Positions 11,561 to 40,617 are shown, counted from the first letter of the stretch. The stretch: DNA of 64,000 bases from Syngnathus acus (GCF_901709675.1 NC_051106.1:8938001-9002000), one strand, 5' to 3'. Notes: a model not told the origin generated them from the letters alone. A program made the numbers and translations.

Positions 11561-14500
11561 GCAGCGGTGCCCTGGTATATTTGGAAATGTTTAAATGTCA
11601 GCCTACGTGTTGCATTCAAGAAAAACACACACTCTCTGCAAATCACCGCAGGATAAATAAACTGTATATTTCCCCTTTATTGTTTTTTTTTTGTTTTTGT
11701 TTTTTTGTGGTGGGTTTGTTTTACAACCGTAGCTGAAAACAGAAGCCCAACTAGCTTTGATTTGTGCCGAGACTGTCCCTGGAAGTAATCCCACACTGAA
11801 AGTTAATCATCGGAACAACATTAGCCCAGTTTATTCACAGTTTAATAACAAACTCGGCTAATTGCGAGTCCACAAGATGGATGCTTGCCTACAGTTTGAG
11901 CTAAGCCCAGCCAGCAAAAAAACAACAACAACTATGATGAATTAACCGAACCAATATTGTCATAAAATCCTCTTGTACTCCAATATTGGAATGCTAACAA
12001 AGTCATAAAATTTGAAATTTTTACTCTTGAGATTTTATGCGGTAAATGTACCGCTAATCCTAGATGGGCTCCTCCTAGTGGTACAATAAGAAATACTGAA
12101 TTAATCTTTCAAACTGTACATAAAAAAAAATCATGAGGTTATATTTGGAAGATTCATAAATATTATGAAATATATATATGATTGTATACATGTAATATTT
12201 GAACATTTCACAGATCATCCAACAAAGTTTGCCTCCCTGCTTTGTGTCTACAAGCTCCTCCAGCTAAATATTCCGTAAAGACTTTTAGTTGTGTTCTCCG
12301 GTGAGAATTTCCGATTTTTCATCTTTGGTGTCCAGCCAGCCTTCATCTGCTCGTCTTCCTCACGGCGCCCACCATCAGCACGGCGGGTCGCAGCTGCGCT
12401 AGCAGGTGCCGTGTTAGTTTGTTTTCAACATCTGCCAGAAGGGCCTGACTGTTGTTTTTGGCCCGTAACGTCTCAAACGCCTCCCTAGTGTTTTGTCTCC
12501 TGATCTGTTTTGACGTCGTTTCGCAGATGTTCGGATTTAATGGGCACGAACGGGAGGGAGATATACGTTAAGATGCAATTAAGACAGGTCGCTATCAATT
12601 ATGCATTGTTGGGAGATTTCTTTTTTTTTTCTTGTTGCTGTTTTTCCAACCCAAATCACCGCTTGGGCGGTCGTTTCAATGACAAAGGCTATTTAAATTT
12701 GTCTTCTACCAGAAGGATTTGAATCTTCAGGGTTTTTTTTCCCTGTGTCTGTTTTAAATCACCTTGTCGGCCCCATTTCTCATTTCTCTGACGAAACCGA
12801 AACCCCGGTGTCACGAACAAATGAGAAAGTGCGCGGGAACAGATTGGTTTGCTTAAAAAAAAAAACACACACGGATACTGTAGCAGACCTCAAGGACATT
12901 TACACATTGGATTTTATTGCCGTTGCATGTGTCGTATGCACCGTATAAAACAATTTTGCGAGGTGAGGATAGGACGGCTAATACATTGTTTCGTTCTCGT
13001 ACGTTTTTGCCGGCCGCCGCTCTGATATCGTGTCGCATCGTAACCAAATGTGCTTATCAGATGCCAATGTAATACGCATGTAATCTGAAATTAAGATGAA
13101 AGGAAGATTAAAAAGATTCCCAGAGGCAATTCCTGCCGTGATGTGGTAATACAAGGCCTTTGTTTAAATGATTTAAATCTAAAAAATGCTATTAAAGTAC
13201 AAATAGTCACCAACGGGGAAAATGACATTTTCCTGGATGGTTTTTCCAAGATTCTCGAGGGTACTACTGAGTGAGTTTTGGGTCCAAAATTGCTGAGGTG
13301 GCCCAAATAGTGATCAATCCGCTCGACGAACACAATAAACACAACGATTCCCTTTGAGCTTGATTTGGGTGCAGAGTCTGCTTAGTTCCGACACTGCGAA
13401 TAAGAGTTTGAATGCTTGCCTGCCTCCATGTGACCTTTAATGGACTTCTGAACAGTCCATCTTGTAGTCTTCCCTTCACCTCGAGTCAACTGAGATCTCT
13501 CTAGCTCCCAATGTATAGAAAGTGACTTGACAGAAATATGGACCGGTTGATTGTTTCAACAAGTTAGCTAAAATGATGCAATCGTCAAGCTAATCCAGGT
13601 CTTGACCCTAATTAGCATCTCAGCTAACAATGAAGATAAGACATTAGGATGTTTTGGTAACCTCGGATAAATTCACCATCTGACCGAACCGGCCGTGACA
13701 TTAGCCCGACAATCCCGTCGCTAACAGGCTGCCATTTGTCAAACGCCTCCCGGCCCGCATTCAGATTAGCGACTAATGGACTTTTTTTTTTGTTTAATTC
13801 CGTCTCTGTCACTCATGCTCCTGATTTTTTTTTTTTCCTGCCACGTCCCTTAATTAGCCCCCTTTTGATGTCCCGCTTTGTACGTGAAATCATTCACTCT
13901 TCCCCAGCCACTCCGTTTCTTCCGTCATTCGCCGGACTCATGGAGATGGATGAAAGGCCGCTTCAGCGGAGAGCGCGCGGGCGGGCGAGCGGTCGCAAAT
14001 ATCCAGGCCTCGAGTCGTTTAGTCACGGCCCGATCATTCATCCTGGGTCGTAGCCCCGCGTCGCCATCATCCTCGACTAGATGCGAACACATCGCTGCTA
14101 AATAGCTTCCATCGCTCGCTTGTCTTACTTCGCCGGCCCGAGTTCGTGCCCGGGCTGCGAGATTCTTAAAGCGAGAGCCCGACACATTATCCCACCCACT
14201 CTCAAGTCACTCGAGTGTACTGCTGTGTTTTTATTAGAATGAATGGGAAGAGTATGATGGTCACATATGGGCGGCCGGTGGATGAAAGCCGTCGCGCTTG
14301 AGGAAAACTCTTGTTGACTTGCCATTTGTTTGAATTTTGCCGTGACTTTTTGACCGGCGCAATAAACTTATTTTCTGGGTGGTGCGAGAAGTTGCCATCA
14401 TAAGTGTTAATACTGAATTTATTTGGCAACAAATGGCTGAATGGACTTTAGGCGGTCTTTAACTGTTACCAAGAGAACTGTTGCGACTTTAACGTTACTT

Positions 14501-15622
14501 CTAAACTGTCTTTTTTTGCCACCAGTCACCCATCAGGTACCCAGAAATACCTCAAGGCCCCTTGAAGATCTCGACATCCCATTTTAATCACGATGCGCCT
14601 TCCGGCTCCGCTCCCCGTAGGCTGAGTGTTCTCGACATGGCGTCACTTTGCATCCGAGCTCCGTATCATCCTTCTTGCTAAACTAAATCATGTTGTCATC
14701 TGGCCGTTCCAAGCCAGCAAGAGGCTATTTTCCACCCTGACAATCCCGGCAGCAGCCTGGAAACACCCAAAACAGCTTATTTTCTCCCCTCCGCCCCCGC
14801 CACCTCAACACGATGGCGTGATGATTACCGCCAGTGCTCAAAGCTCATCTTCACTGCGAGCAGGGAGTTATGATCTGGAAAATTGCAGCCCCGTCGGAGG
14901 GTCTGGAGGACGTCCGCCGTGCGACGGCCGTTATTGACAGATGTACAACGTCATCGGACGCCGCTACTGCGCGGCGCTCGGATGAATCCGCCACCAAAAT
15001 GCGATTAACGGATGGCAATCACGAGTCCGATTAGTTTTCCTTTGTGCACCCGGATCACTCGGATTCTCGGCACTCTATAATAGCGGCGGAACAAAGTACA
15101 AACACTTTTTTTACCATCCTTAAATCGATTTTTCAGTTCTACGTAGACGACTGTACTTAACTAAAAACTAAACGGAGATTGAACAAATCTTATGAGCATC
15201 AACGGAGAGGCTGCTTGCTGATGCAGATCCATTCAGCATTTTTTTTTTTTTTTTCTGCTGTGAGCTCGTATCTCTGCGAAAGGGACGATGAAAGGAGCTC
15301 CTGACAAAAGCGACGGCGAGGCATCTCTGACATGACAAGCCTCCCACAGATGCAGGCGCTGCACTCAGCACTCACGAACCGGCCCGGAACGGCCCGAGTC
15401 AGCCACGTCAGGAGGCTCGTTAAAAGCCAATCCGCCCGTCATGAGCTCATCCTTTTTTTTTTGCTTAGATTGACATTCAAGTCAGCTGATGAATGTTAAA
15501 ATCTTGATATTGAAACTAGATGTGAAATTGTTTCATGCAGAGAAACAGAGCTATGCTATGCAACTATTAGCATGCTAGTACGGCAAAGTGCCTCCAGTCT
15601 TCGAGTAATTGATATATAAATG

Positions 15623-15636
15623 CCAGTAGGTGGCAG
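15623..15636 (+). promoter_or_regulatory. CTCF-like site
   Basis: CCAGTAGGTGGCAG matches the CTCF core CCASYAGRKGGCRS at all 14 positions. Occupancy cannot be judged from sequence alone. Confidence 0.45.
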
Positions 15637-15693
15637 CAAAGCAAGATGTGAACTCCTCAACGCACTTCAATGCAGTTCCTTGACATTACGATG

Positions 15694-15707
15694 CCACAAG
15701 ATGGCGC
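15694..15707 (+). promoter_or_regulatory. CTCF-like site
   Basis: CCACAAGATGGCGC matches the CTCF core at 13 of 14 positions, in the same orientation as the perfect match 71 bp to the left. Confidence 0.35.
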
Positions 15708-16182
15708 CAACATACATTTATTAACACAAAACCATAATTATAATATAATCTACCGGGATGCAGGACGAAACAAACTGCGTTAGAGATTTTTGTACTTGCG
15801 TAAACACTGTTGGCATGCTATCAATTCATGGTGAAAATAATGCAAGTTGAGTCTTTTACATTCCCTGCATACATTTTCTGCTTGTCAGCCCTGTTGCATT
15901 CATGCGCTATTTCTTCCCAAAATGCATCCTCCAGCTATTGAATATAATTCGATTAATGCCAAACAAAAGGGCCTCAAATACTTTCTCAATTACACGCAAG
16001 CCTTTATTTCAATTATCAGGTTTGATTGGTTTGATTCCCAGTGTAGTTTCTTGTGAGTGGATTGCAAGCATTACTCTCACCCTTCCTCACAATTTGGAGT
16101 GCTCCCGTGTAAAATATGAGCCTGGAGGAGCAAACAAGAACCTGTCGTCATTTACGGCTTTATCCGCCATCACTCAGGCGCA

Positions 16183-16215
16183 CTGTGTGTGCGTGTGTGT
16201 GAGTGTGTGTTTTTT
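16183..16215 (+). repeat. GT-rich microsatellite
   Basis: An imperfect (GT)n tract, followed by TTTATTTATTTA and further T-rich sequence. Confidence 0.8.
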
Positions 16216-17807
16216 TATTTATTTATTTGTTTTGTTTTTTACAATGCCATGGCGTCTTCCTCCAGCATACAGGCTCCTTACCTTTAATGGACTCTACGCG
16301 CTCATAGCCGCCAGCCACCGCCGCCAAATTGTCCCGGGCAGCCTGAGCGTCGGGCGTCCATTCGGTCCAATCAAACGTAATTCAGAGCGTGCGTTAACGC
16401 TTTCCGCCTGCTGTTTTCCGTCCTCTAACTGCCACCTGACGCGCGCCAGACGCCGCAATCTGCTCCTCATCTTTTCCAGCGTGCCATCAAGTCAAGATTC
16501 TTTTTTTTTTTTTGGTTTGGTTTGGTTGTTGCCAAAATTGCACAAATCACGCTTCTTTTTATTTTTGCTGTGTCGAGCACCTCACTGTGAAATATGATGT
16601 CATACATTTTCACCGCATGAATAAGAAGCAACAATTTGTCCGTGAAACTTATTTAATGCAGCTTTCAAATACATTTGTTGTTTCTATAAATGCACAGTTC
16701 GTGACCGAGCTCCTACGCAAAAAAAACCTGTTGCGCAAAGAAGTTGTCAGTATTCAACTCGAGCACCCTGGAGTTGTTAATGATAACATTATTATTTGCA
16801 TGCAATTACACATAACAACTGTCTGGTCAACTGAGGTGGCCGCTTGAAATACAGCGGCGTCAATGCGTCAAGTTGCGCTTAATGAAGCTTGTTTATTTGG
16901 ATGCATGGGGACAAAACGATGGGCTCCTTCGACAAATTAGTATTCCGCAAGTGTGTCGATTTGTTTTGTCTAATATTCTCTTGTGGTCTGCCGATCGGAT
17001 CAAATTCCACTTGCCTTTTTGATTGCTTTTCTGAGTTGAGAAATGAGGGGGGGGGGGGTTGGATCATTCTGAACACGACCTCCCAGCACAGAATAATTGC
17101 TCAGGATAATCTTTGAAACATTTGAGAATTGGGCCTTCGCTGATCAAAAGGGCGGGAAAATGTTGATGGAAAAAAGTCAGGACCAAAGGATAAGATCATC
17201 TTTCATAAACATCTGAAATTCTGGACTTGCAAGGGAGGCTAAAAAAAAAGAAAATCCTCATATTTGGCCTGATTATCAGGCTGTGCACTTAAGATTCCCC
17301 ACTTTGTTAAAATTAGAAAAAAAAATGATTTATTGACCACCTGTTGCTTTGGCAGGTGCTTGAAAGTTTGTTTGTTTGGGGATGATAAATTTATTTTGAT
17401 ATTAAATCTTCAAAAGTAGACAGTTGCATTATTTTGACTTGCGAAATCAGATTTGGCGCCCCGCTGCGAAAACAGACACGCAACACCTCTCCATCTCATT
17501 CAAGCTCCAAACCAACGCTCAGCCCTTTTTTTTCCTCCACAAGTGCGGATATTAAACCTCACATATCAGTCTTGTGCGTCCGTCTTTCATCACCAACATA
17601 TATTTACAGCCGCTATCTGGCGCGTCCCGCCGCTCGTACACCTGCTGAAATATTAATGTGCTTGCTGGAGTGTTGTTTTGGAATGCTGCCTCCACCCTTT
17701 CAATCTCGGGTCCTCCTTCCTCATCACCAGCTTTGTTTGTGGTCCGAGGAAGAAGAAAAGCAGCCATTCACAAACCCGGGCAGCCGGCCCATACCCACAG
17801 TGCCAGG

Positions 17808-17832
17808 GCGCGTGCGTGTGCGCGCGTGTGTA
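17808..17832 (+). repeat. GT/GC dinucleotide tract
   Basis: Alternating purine-pyrimidine tract of GT and GC steps, of the kind that can adopt Z-DNA. Confidence 0.6.
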
Positions 17833-20337
17833 TTGAAGTGAAGCTCCGTTGCGCGTCTCGAAGCTCACCGCCTTTGCCCTCGGCGTCCACTCGCCAGCTC
17901 TTAAGGCTAAACTTCCACTTCGTAGCCTTTAATAAGCTCTCAAACTGCAGGTGCTGCGACTCGCTTTGTGTGTCATGTTCTGAAATCTATTTTCGTGCAC
18001 GCTCGCGCATCGGGTTGAAGCTTTACGCACCGACGCCTAAATAAGGAATGAGCTTAGTAACCGTGAGCCGCTCCCTCGCGGCGTGATCCGTCACGGCCGT
18101 GTCAGACCGCTTGATCGGCCGAGTCCGAAGATCCAAGTGGATTTAGCGTGCGCACCCCCTCCGAGACGCCTGAACCTGCAACGGTTCGCCGTAATAGAAT
18201 AAAAAAGAATCACAAAGCATGTGATTTCAACATCACTTTTTGATTTCTTGATTAAGTGTGCAGAACATCTTCCATCAAGTCCAGCTCATCAGAATCAGGA
18301 CTTGCATCCAAGGCTGCTAATTTGCGTGAGAAAGGGCGTTGCACTTGATTTTACACCGGAATAATGCTGACGTTCCCGCTCACTTGCTTATCTTGCATTC
18401 TTCCTCGGAGCCTTTGCGCTTGCTGATGGAACTTTTACCTGAGAACGGCGGAAAAAAAAGAGGGGTATCATGCATACAGATGCTCAGAGGTCAGGGACAT
18501 TTAACACGCTCAGCTAATGTCTAGCAGCTTGCTAATGTGTAAACCTTTGCCACGGTTTGAAGACTTTTATACGTTAAGCAAGGGCAACATTACAGGAATA
18601 TGTATTCGAAAAAAATAGAAGGAATGAAAAATGTTTTAAACATTGTTACAGTCCACTTGCATCAGGGCCCAAATCGATCCCAACCAGTTGTAGCAATGAT
18701 GGCTTTTTACATAATATTTCCATATTTTTTTCTAACCCTGGCAGAGGTTGTGCTTTTATCGTTTTCAATGTTTTTTTTAAGGTCATCTTGCAATATTTTA
18801 TAGTATGGGCCAGAAATCACATCTCATCTCCACTCTACCTGCTCCATTCATTTTATATCTCTTTTTACACGGCAGCTGTGCACTTTGGGCATGTTTGCGA
18901 GCATTTCATCGAGGGCCGTAAATCACTAAATATTATTATTATTATTCCAGCCTGTGCTCTTGAGGACTGGAAATACTGGAAACAGTGGTGATCTTCTCAC
19001 TTCAAACACGTCCATCTTGTCCCATCTTATTTACGCACTCGGAGAGGATGAATTCCTCCCCCTGCATTAAATCAAGCACACTTCAGTCATTTTTTTTTTC
19101 CTCTTAAGAAACTCGGCGGTGGGCTGCGTTTGTTTACTCCCGGGTGGGACATTTCCATTTGAATGAATGTGTCCAATCTGCACTTTTGTGGGAATTTTTC
19201 ATCTTTAAAGACTCACAGGTGACATCCGAGTAGTGTGTGTATTGTGCTTCTGCAAGCGTCGCAAATGTGCACAACGGGCCTTCAATCATGCCTTTTTACA
19301 TGGATGCTTATGGCGGAACGTGTCAGCCGACGTTTGTTGTTGCGCGTCGGGTGCATGCTAATCCCGCCGTCCAAAGGCTTCAAAAGATGAACTTTGGTCT
19401 TCCTCTATATATGAAAGATCAACCTTGCCCGGAGCGCCGATAGCATGAAATATTGTCAGCATCCCCAAAGGAAGGCGTTGTTGGCGGGTGGGGGCGGGGT
19501 TGGACTTCCATCTGTGTGCTGCGTTCAAGGACAACAGTGTTATCCAGTTTGGAAGCGTATGAAACGAGCCAGTGTTGTCGCAAGGGTGTCGGGCAGCGGA
19601 CGCGACTGTCACCCCGCCAAGCCGCGGCGGATTAAGCGCACGTAGCGAGCAGTTTGCCTCAAACCGATTGGTCCTGAAAGAATCAAAGACTGGCCTATGT
19701 TTTCCGATCATACTGCAAAATCGTTCCAGTAAAGTTTCGTCATCCCAATGCGTGTGGTAAAGTTGTTTTTGTCTTTGGGAAAGTCATAGATTCTGTAATC
19801 GTGAGAGGAATCGGAATCAGGAACGATTAATCGTAGTACACATACATTTTTCCAGTATGGAATTTGTCCGTACTTGCGTAGGTTCGTATCGACGACCAAG
19901 GCATGGCGTACCTGACCCAAAGTCAGCTGCTTCCAGTTCAAACGTGACCCGAACAATCAGAGCTCCGGAAAACCGATGGATTGAAACGGAAGAGAAACGT
20001 TTGTTAGAAGCTACAAAATTGCCTTGACACCTTGAAAGAGAATTCTTAGGAGCGGCTGCTCTTGATTCTGCACCATCTCGTCTGCGTAATGGCTCAATTG
20101 CAGTAAAAAATGACACCCGTTCTTCTGGTAATAACAGTTTTCATGTCAGGTGTGTCAGAACCTGAAATTATGTGAGGATGGCCAGAGGAAGGCTCTGAGG
20201 AGTGACGATTTACTAACTGACATTGTCACCACTCGCCTCCCGAAAACCGCAGTCCAACTCCGGGTCACGACACCACCGTGCCACTCTTTCACTTCCCTGT
20301 GACCAATTACATACTTGTCTTTCCTGTTCTCCGACAG

Positions 20338-36482
<16,145 letters not shown>

Positions 36483-36644
36483 GATTAGTTGAGGTCGTTT
36501 CCGCTGGAGAAAACGTACATAGCCGCGGGAAGACAGGCACGATTCATTAAAAATATTAACAGCGGACTCATTTCTACATTTTATTTGTTTATGTTTCGAT
36601 GCTGTCAAACGTAATACAGTATTGTCATTCAGCTCTGCATTTGA

Positions 36645-36658
36645 CCGCTAGAGGGCGC
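36645..36658 (+). promoter_or_regulatory. CTCF-like site at the grin3b 3' end
   Basis: CCGCTAGAGGGCGC matches the CTCF core at 13 of 14 positions. Confidence 0.4.
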
Positions 36659-37030
36659 TCTTGCCCTTCTTCCCGCATCTATGGAGACCTTTTAAAGTGA
36701 CTGAGGACAATGGAGAAGCAATCTATTTTTCAAGGGGGGGAAAAAAAAGGCCTTTGTGAATTCCTTCAGTCCATTTTCTGCTGATCATGTGCAATACCTC
36801 TGCAGTCCTACCACTTCCACGTTTGGATCCGAGGACATCCCTCCAAGGCTTTTCAAAGTGGAGAAGCGGTGCAGCTCGTAACTGACAAGGACGAGAATAT
36901 ATTTTACACTTTACGACAAAAGCGCTCCGTACTAAAACGTTGACGCGAAATACGTTTCATCCATCCACTTATAGACAAATTGTAACCACATTTATAGAGA
37001 TTTTATGATATGGACCATTCCATGTTTTGA

Positions 37031-37036
37031 AATAAA
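37031..37036 (+). other. grin3b: Polyadenylation signal, grin3b
   Basis: Canonical AATAAA, 549 bp after the grin3b stop codon. Confidence 0.55.
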
Positions 37037-37204
37037 CATTTATATACATACGAAAGGTGCCCGCTATCTCACTTTTGAGTTTTCGACTTTGTATTCGCAA
37101 CATCTGTGCGATGCTCGGTGGAATTCTACCGAAGGACGTGACCGCAATTCATGTCTCTGTGATACCATGCGATGCAGACGCCATTTTGAAAGTGTCCTAT
37201 GTCT

Positions 37205-37800
37205 GTTTTTTGTTGTGTGTGTGTTTTGCATATTCATCACCTAATGAGGACAAATGTTTACACATTCACGCGGTGTGGGGACCAACACACAAATTGCAAG
37301 AAATATCCTAACAGGTTTGTCTTCAGGTACTTACGGCAATGAGAGGGCAAAGGTTAATTTACATTCTCAGTGTGTGTGTTTTTGTGAATTAATTTTCCTC
37401 ATTGTTTGAGAACTAATGGTTATTTCCCATGTTGGAGACATCTGCATCGGTGTGGGGACCTCAAGTCTGGCAAAATGTTTAGCATTAGCATTAGCAGGAT
37501 GTTGTAATGGCAGCTTTTTACCACCAAGTGTCGCCCAAGCAACGTGTGTTTTCTTAACCTGCTCATCGGAGCAATTGTGCAGTAATTGGGGACCAGAGTG
37601 TGTGCTGTGCATCGGGCAAGCTTGTGTGTGATTTAGTGTCCTACTTTACATTTAAAGTGCAGATGATTATTCGCCGATACGGCCCATTAGCCCCTCGTCC
37701 CTGTTGTGTTGCGCTTGTTGTCATGTGACAAACAATGTGGGGACTTTGTGAGTGTGTTGGGTGGCCCTGCACAAGGGGACACATTTACAAGGCAATTGCA
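37205..37800 (+). repeat. Dispersed GTGGGGAC-type repeat region
   Basis: At least five GGGGAC cores (near 37277, 37452, 37588, 37738 and 37776), several inside GTGTGGGGAC, separated by GTGTGTG-rich and complex sequence. It resembles low-complexity dispersed repeats common in percomorph genomes. Confidence 0.4.
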
Positions 37801-38720
37801 AAATGTTTGTTACACACTCGCAAAATTGCAGCATGTCCCTGTGAAGTGTGTGCGATCTTGTTTTCTTAGATTAATTGGGACGAAACCATGATTAATTGTC
37901 ATGGATTTCCTAAGTGTCATGCTAATGCCCTGCAAACGCTTACATTAGGAAACTGGATGTGTGAGCCGCAGTCGAGAGTAATTCTAATCAAAATTATGAA
38001 TCCCCCAATGTACAGCTCCCCTTCCGGCGGAACCCACATCCACAACCAATTACTCTCGAAATTGGCTCAATGGGAAAGCGGGCGGCTCTGGCAACTAGGT
38101 ATGTTTTATTTATGTTATATGTATCTGCCTTTCGCGAGGCAAAGCTTACTTTTGATTGGCATTCGGGAGCACCCCCGCGTCTCATAAGTTGCCTTCGTCT
38201 GTTAGGTAAACAGCGGTGATGAGTTTATTAGCTCTGACCAGCTGTGACCAAGCAGAGGCTCTTATTGGATGTCCTGCCCATGTGTATTTGCTAAGGTGGG
38301 GGTTGCAAGGGTGTGTATGAGCCCAGGGAGACCTCATGACCCCCCCATCCTACCCCCGCCCCTTCACAGAGAAACTCCCTGGCAACCACAGGCAGGATAA
38401 ATGTGGCGCCCCCATTCATAGTGCGGGGGTGCTTTTTTTTGGGGAGTAGTGTCTTGAAGCACTTGGGAACGTGCAGATATTAGCATCCCGTCTGGCGGTG
38501 TGTGTGGGAATGTGTCACACACTCCAGTTGTAACACTGATGCACTAACCATGTGGATGTCTTGGAAACATGTTTCATTTTTAAACGACCAGGAATAGGTG
38601 ATCTATACCAGTTTTCTATTTTATGTTTGATATAGATCATCCATCCTCCCGGTATCGACGCCGTTTTGCTCTCTCTTGCTCTTCTACGCATTTGTAATTA
38701 AACCGCTGCTCTGTATGGAA

Positions 38721-38728
38721 TATAAAAG
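38721..38728 (+). promoter_or_regulatory. plppr3: TATA box, candidate plppr3 promoter
   Basis: TATAAAAG is a perfect TATA consensus, 2.1 kb before the plppr3 start codon and on the same strand. A start site near 38750 would be expected. A donor-like CAG|GTATCG follows at 38838. Assignment to plppr3 is inferred from position. Confidence 0.4.
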
Positions 38729-39060
38729 TCCCACCAGAGCCCAAAACTAGCAGATTTGTCCTTAACATCACCGTTCCTGATGACTCCTGCAGAAAGGGGG
38801 TTCACGTTTTCTCTGTGGTGCACGTGGACACGCCCTTCAGGTATCGACAACACACACACACGCATGTGCATTGCTTCTATTGATGAGAGCCTGTCTTCAT
38901 CCTCCTCTTCATCCCACGCTTGTACCTCCCTCTGCCAACCCCCCCCCCCTTTTTTTTTGTCTCATGGAAGGAGAAGAAGTGTGGAGCAGACTGTCTCCTC
39001 CCCCCACCATCAGCGCACCACTCTCTCCTCCCCCTTGCACCCCCCGCTCCCTGTCTCCTG

Positions 39061-39076
39061 CCCCCCCCCCCCCCCC
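39061..39076 (+). repeat. Poly(C) tract
   Basis: Sixteen consecutive C within a C-rich 130-bp stretch (38940-39080). Confidence 0.9.
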
Positions 39077-39179
39077 ACATCTCGTTCCTGCCTTTGTGAC
39101 TGCGTACCCGAATAAAACTGACACTGGAGTGCTCGCTGGTAAAAAAGCTAAGATGAAGATTCCTACTTGAATTCTTATT

Positions 39180-39564
39180 TTTTATAACCCTGTGATTTGG
39201 AATTCTCAGGAATATTGAGAGGACCGCCGGATGATAATAAGAGAAGAAGGGGAGGATCGGGAGCCCCACCCCCCCCCCAGCCTGCACCACCACCACCACC
39301 ACGGTGGAAGCACGTGAAGATTTCACTCCACAATCGGAGCACATTTTGGGGGCCATCAGCATCCTTATCCAGCATTCCAGCCAACGTTGATCCCAATTCA
39401 GCATCCACCTCAACTGGGATTTGGCATTTTTTGTAGCGGGACATGGACACGGATTAAAGGGACGGACGGGCAGAGAGCCGCCAAACTGGAGCAGCACGCC
39501 AGAGCACGCCGGGGGGGAAGGGGGAGACGGGACTCGGTGAATTCACGGAGCCCCCGGGATAGAG
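39180..39564 (+). other. plppr3: Possible untranslated exon of plppr3
   Basis: A GC-rich stretch ending in the strong donor GATAGAG|gtgagt (gt at 39565). It has no conserved reading frame, so it would be a 5' UTR exon spliced to the exon holding the start codon. It includes a (CAC)n run near 39284-39303. Exon status is inferred. Confidence 0.35.
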
Positions 39565-39579
39565 GTGAGTGTCTGTGCG

Positions 39580-39612
39580 TGTGCGTGCATGTGTGTGTGT
39601 GTGCACGTGTGT
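39580..39612 (+). repeat. GT-rich microsatellite
   Basis: Imperfect (GT)n run just downstream of the candidate donor at 39565. Confidence 0.8.
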
Positions 39613-39721
39613 ATACATTTCCATAATTGATGAGCTCATTGGCAAGTTGCGTGATGCCCTTCATTAGCTCGCCTTCAATGAGGCGCATTTCATTGTAATC
39701 TTCACAATTGTCCTTTTAGTC

Positions 39722-39925
39722 ATTATGTTGCGGGTCGAAATGACCCGGTTAAAGTTGGAAATATATATTAGAAAAACAGAATTGCATTTGCTCAGCTGGT
39801 CTCATTTTGAAAACATAATTTGCATTGTGATTATTTAGCCAGCCACAGTGATATCTTAACATGCAGCCGGTCAAAATGACCCGTGAACATTGTTGATGTA
39901 GCTTAGAAACACAGAATTCGCGGTT
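39722..39925 (+). repeat. Degenerate tandem duplicate with GGTC...GACC palindrome
   Basis: Two diverged copies at a 135-136-bp offset. Each has a short palindrome (GGGTCGAAATGACCC at 39732-39746; GGTCAAAATGACC at 39869-39881) followed about 40 bp later by TTAGAAA-x-ACAGAATT. The pattern may derive from a small satellite or MITE; its family is not identified. Confidence 0.5.
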
Positions 39926-40489
39926 GAAGGCTCTTTCTTAAAATTCAATTCAACTTTCCTGCAAACTGAGCCAACAGTACAGATCGTGTGCTAAAAATAT
40001 AAAACAACTTTCAGTTACGTGAAAAAAAAAATTGTGTTCGGAGCTCCTGTTTCCATGCCATTGTGGCGTTCCGCAGGGAAATGCAGCTCCGAGGACTTTT
40101 TTGCATACTATTCTTCTGCTGTCAGCCTTGAAAATAAAAGCACCCCCACCCATGTTGGTGGTCTTTTGGGCTGTCTGTCACACTGACATACTGTCACTCC
40201 ATCCACACGCAGACACACACAAGGTTCAAGTCTTATGGGAAGCGCACACGCCGACCGACATTTTGCTGTCACATGCATGCAAAGAGCCTCAGAGAAACAA
40301 AACCTGTTTTGAGAGATAAACAAGCCGGCCCTCCTCTGCAGCCAAGGCACATTGTGTGTGATGTGATTTAAAGGGGGACAGGTTTGAGTGTGTGTGTGAG
40401 GGGGAGCCGGTTACTGAGATGAGACTGGGTGGGGGGGGGCTGGGGAGGCTTGGCTCCTACTAAGCAGCTTTTCCACCACACTGGAGACT

Positions 40490-40534
40490 GTCCATCCATC
40501 CATCCATCCATCCATCCATCCATCCATCCATCCC
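40490..40534 (+). repeat. (CATC)n microsatellite
   Basis: About ten tandem CATC units. Confidence 0.95.
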
Positions 40535-40617
40535 GGCATCCTCTTCTAGCTATTATGTTGATCAGTGGACAGAAGGAAGGAAGTCAAAGGGAAGTAGAAA
40601 TTGAGATCACTCCCCGG

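Larger units (their letters stand above)
1..20337. other. Non-coding stretch upstream of the first visible grin3b exon
   Basis: I find no exon of a known gene in these 20 kb on either strand. The stretch should lie in the 5' flank or first intron of grin3b, because the first visible grin3b exon begins mid-protein. I looked for the expected first exon (signal peptide plus about 140 residues of amino-terminal domain) in the open frames on the + strand and recognised none, so it probably lies beyond the left edge. The stretch holds homopolymer runs, short microsatellites, a GC-rich patch near 4060-4330, CTCF-like motifs and AT-rich homeodomain-motif clusters; those I could localise are listed separately. 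Confidence 0.7.
36483..37055 (+). other. grin3b: grin3b 3' UTR
   Basis: Non-coding sequence after the stop, ending after an AATAAA at 37031-37036. An earlier ATTAAA near 36546 is a weaker alternative. A CTCF-like motif lies at 36645-36658. Confidence 0.6.

Noticed and set aside
15902-16597. 231-residue open frame on the plus strand
   Set aside because: It runs through a GT microsatellite and T runs and matches no family I recognise. It looks like a chance frame.
38877-39497. 206-residue open frame on the minus strand
   Set aside because: Its Gly-, His- and Val-rich composition comes from C-rich and CAC repeats, not from a gene.
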